Positions 63,516 through 64,000 of a stretch of 64,000 nucleotides of DNA are shown one piece after another. The notes under the pieces were generated by a model. That model was not told the origin of the DNA, ran no database searches, and saw only the letters and a list, made by a program, of their open reading frames with translations. The stretch comes from Brachybacterium massiliense (GTDB lineage Bacteria > Actinomycetota > Actinomycetes > Actinomycetales > Dermabacteraceae), in the NCBI RefSeq assembly GCF_900184245.1, contig NZ_FXXB01000003.1, positions 186,001 through 250,000 on the forward strand. Reading direction: 5' to 3'. A program made the translations under genes and the position numbers. Position 1 is the stretch's first letter. Each line of letters starts with the position of its first letter.

Positions 63516-64000
63516 ATGGAGATCCACATCGTCGCCGATGCAGACGCCGGCGCGAAGGTCGTCGCCGACCTCTTCGAGAGGACCGTGCGCGACGCCGGGG
63601 ACTCCGGCGCGGTGCTGGGCCTGGCCACCGGATCCTCCCCGGTCCCCACCTACACCGAGCTGATCCGTCGCCACCGTGTGGAGGGGCTGTCCTTCGCGGC
63701 GTGCCGCGCCTTCCTGCTCGACGAGTACGTGGGCCTGCCCGCCGGCCACGAGCAGAGCTACCACGCCTTCATCCGGGAGAACTTCGTCTCCAAGGTCGAC
63801 ATCGAGGACGCCTCCGTGATCTCCCCGAACGGCGCCGCGACCGACCCTGCGGCCGAGGCCGCCGAGTACGACCGCCGCATCAGCGAGGCCGGAGGAGTGG
63901 ACCTGCAGATCCTCGGCATCGGCTCCAACGGACACATCGCCTTCAACGAGCCCGGCAGCTCGCTCGCCTCCCGCACCCGCGTGGTGGGGCTGACCCGCTC
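63516..64000 (+). CDS. nagB: Glucosamine-6-phosphate deaminase, 3' truncated
   Basis: Converts glucosamine-6-phosphate to fructose-6-phosphate and ammonia. The first 161 aa are present before the window ends. [39 protein letters not shown] with the catalytic Asp, and [20 protein letters not shown] are family signatures. The purine-rich AAAGGG at 63502-63507 is a likely ribosome site. It acts opposite to the flow that supplies GlmU. Confidence 0.95.
   Translation, partial: MEIHIVADADAGAKVVADLFERTVRDAGDSGAVLGLATGSSPVPTYTELIRRHRVEGLSFAACRAFLLDEYVGLPAGHEQSYHAFIRENFVSKVDIEDASVISPNGAATDPAAEAAEYDRRISEAGGVDLQILGIGSNGHIAFNEPGSSLASRTRVVGLTR

Overview
The window is about 72% G+C, gene-dense and dominated by TGA stops. 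It carries gene families typical of actinobacteria: Lsr2, ClpC1-type ClpC, DUF3180, DUF501, DUF6458, a SepX/GlpR-like protein, a Ser-tailed FmdB protein and Pmt. I infer a member of Micrococcales, most like Dermabacteraceae/Brachybacterium; the genus is an inference and no rRNA is present to settle it. I see no phage, transposon, CRISPR array or classical defence island. The DNA looks chromosomal and mostly housekeeping.

Layout. 1-12.1 kb is one long + strand series of tightly overlapping genes: a truncated DacB carboxypeptidase, tilS, hpt, ftsH, the folate genes folE-folP-folBK, a DUF3180 membrane protein, two bacterial PH-domain membrane proteins, a DUF2520 protein and panC. lysS, a 59-aa membrane protein and lsr2 follow (12.1-14.2 kb). 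A minus-strand block (14.4-20.5 kb) holds mqo, lutA, lutB, lutC and an aldose epimerase: lactate and malate oxidation into the quinone pool. clpC, a DedA protein and a short ArgA-type acetyltransferase come next (20.7-24.8 kb). 24.8-33.3 kb holds mutY, mscL, a SAF-domain protein, FmdB/Ruc-like, 5-formyl-THF cyclo-ligase, a RimJ-type acetyltransferase, a SepX/GlpR-like protein, an alanine-racemase-fold protein, a sugar-lactone oxidase and an inositol-phosphatase-family protein. tRNA-Ala(CGC) follows with a textbook terminator. 33.5-39.3 kb is the most accessory part: a small acidic protein, a RibD-C/DHFR-like protein, two tandem alpha/beta hydrolases, a LysR sensor domain without HTH, luxS and malQ. 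39.4-51.3 kb is conserved: pmt divergent from rsmI, rpmF, tatD-rsmA-ispE, ABC-F, MarR, TetR, tRNA-Gln(TTG), glmU-prs. 51.4-64 kb has a DoxX protein, rplY, pth-mfd, mazG, eno, ftsB-DUF501-ppx, ndh and a truncated nagB.

Regulation is the most interesting layer. At least a dozen genes have a TANNNT -10 hexamer followed by exactly 6 nt (7 nt in several more) and then the start codon, so they are probably transcribed as leaderless mRNAs. Of five genes ending in TAG, four have that stop codon inside the -10 hexamer of the next gene. Two GGGAC-N4-GTCMC palindromes of the DosR/DevR type sit upstream of the DoxX gene, and a ClgR-like operator sits upstream of clpC.

Compared from memory with Mycobacterium tuberculosis, the order matches Rv3627c-Rv3589 and then Rv0985c-Rv1026. 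Clear differences are: the lut/mqo block placed between lsr2 and clpC; galU and glp (moeA) missing between the cyclo-ligase and rimJ; rpfB missing between tatD and rsmA; and panD/coaX missing after panC. I did not find an obviously new multi-gene system; the best leads are the promoter architecture, the DosR-like sites, and the accessory genes at 29.8-36.7 kb.
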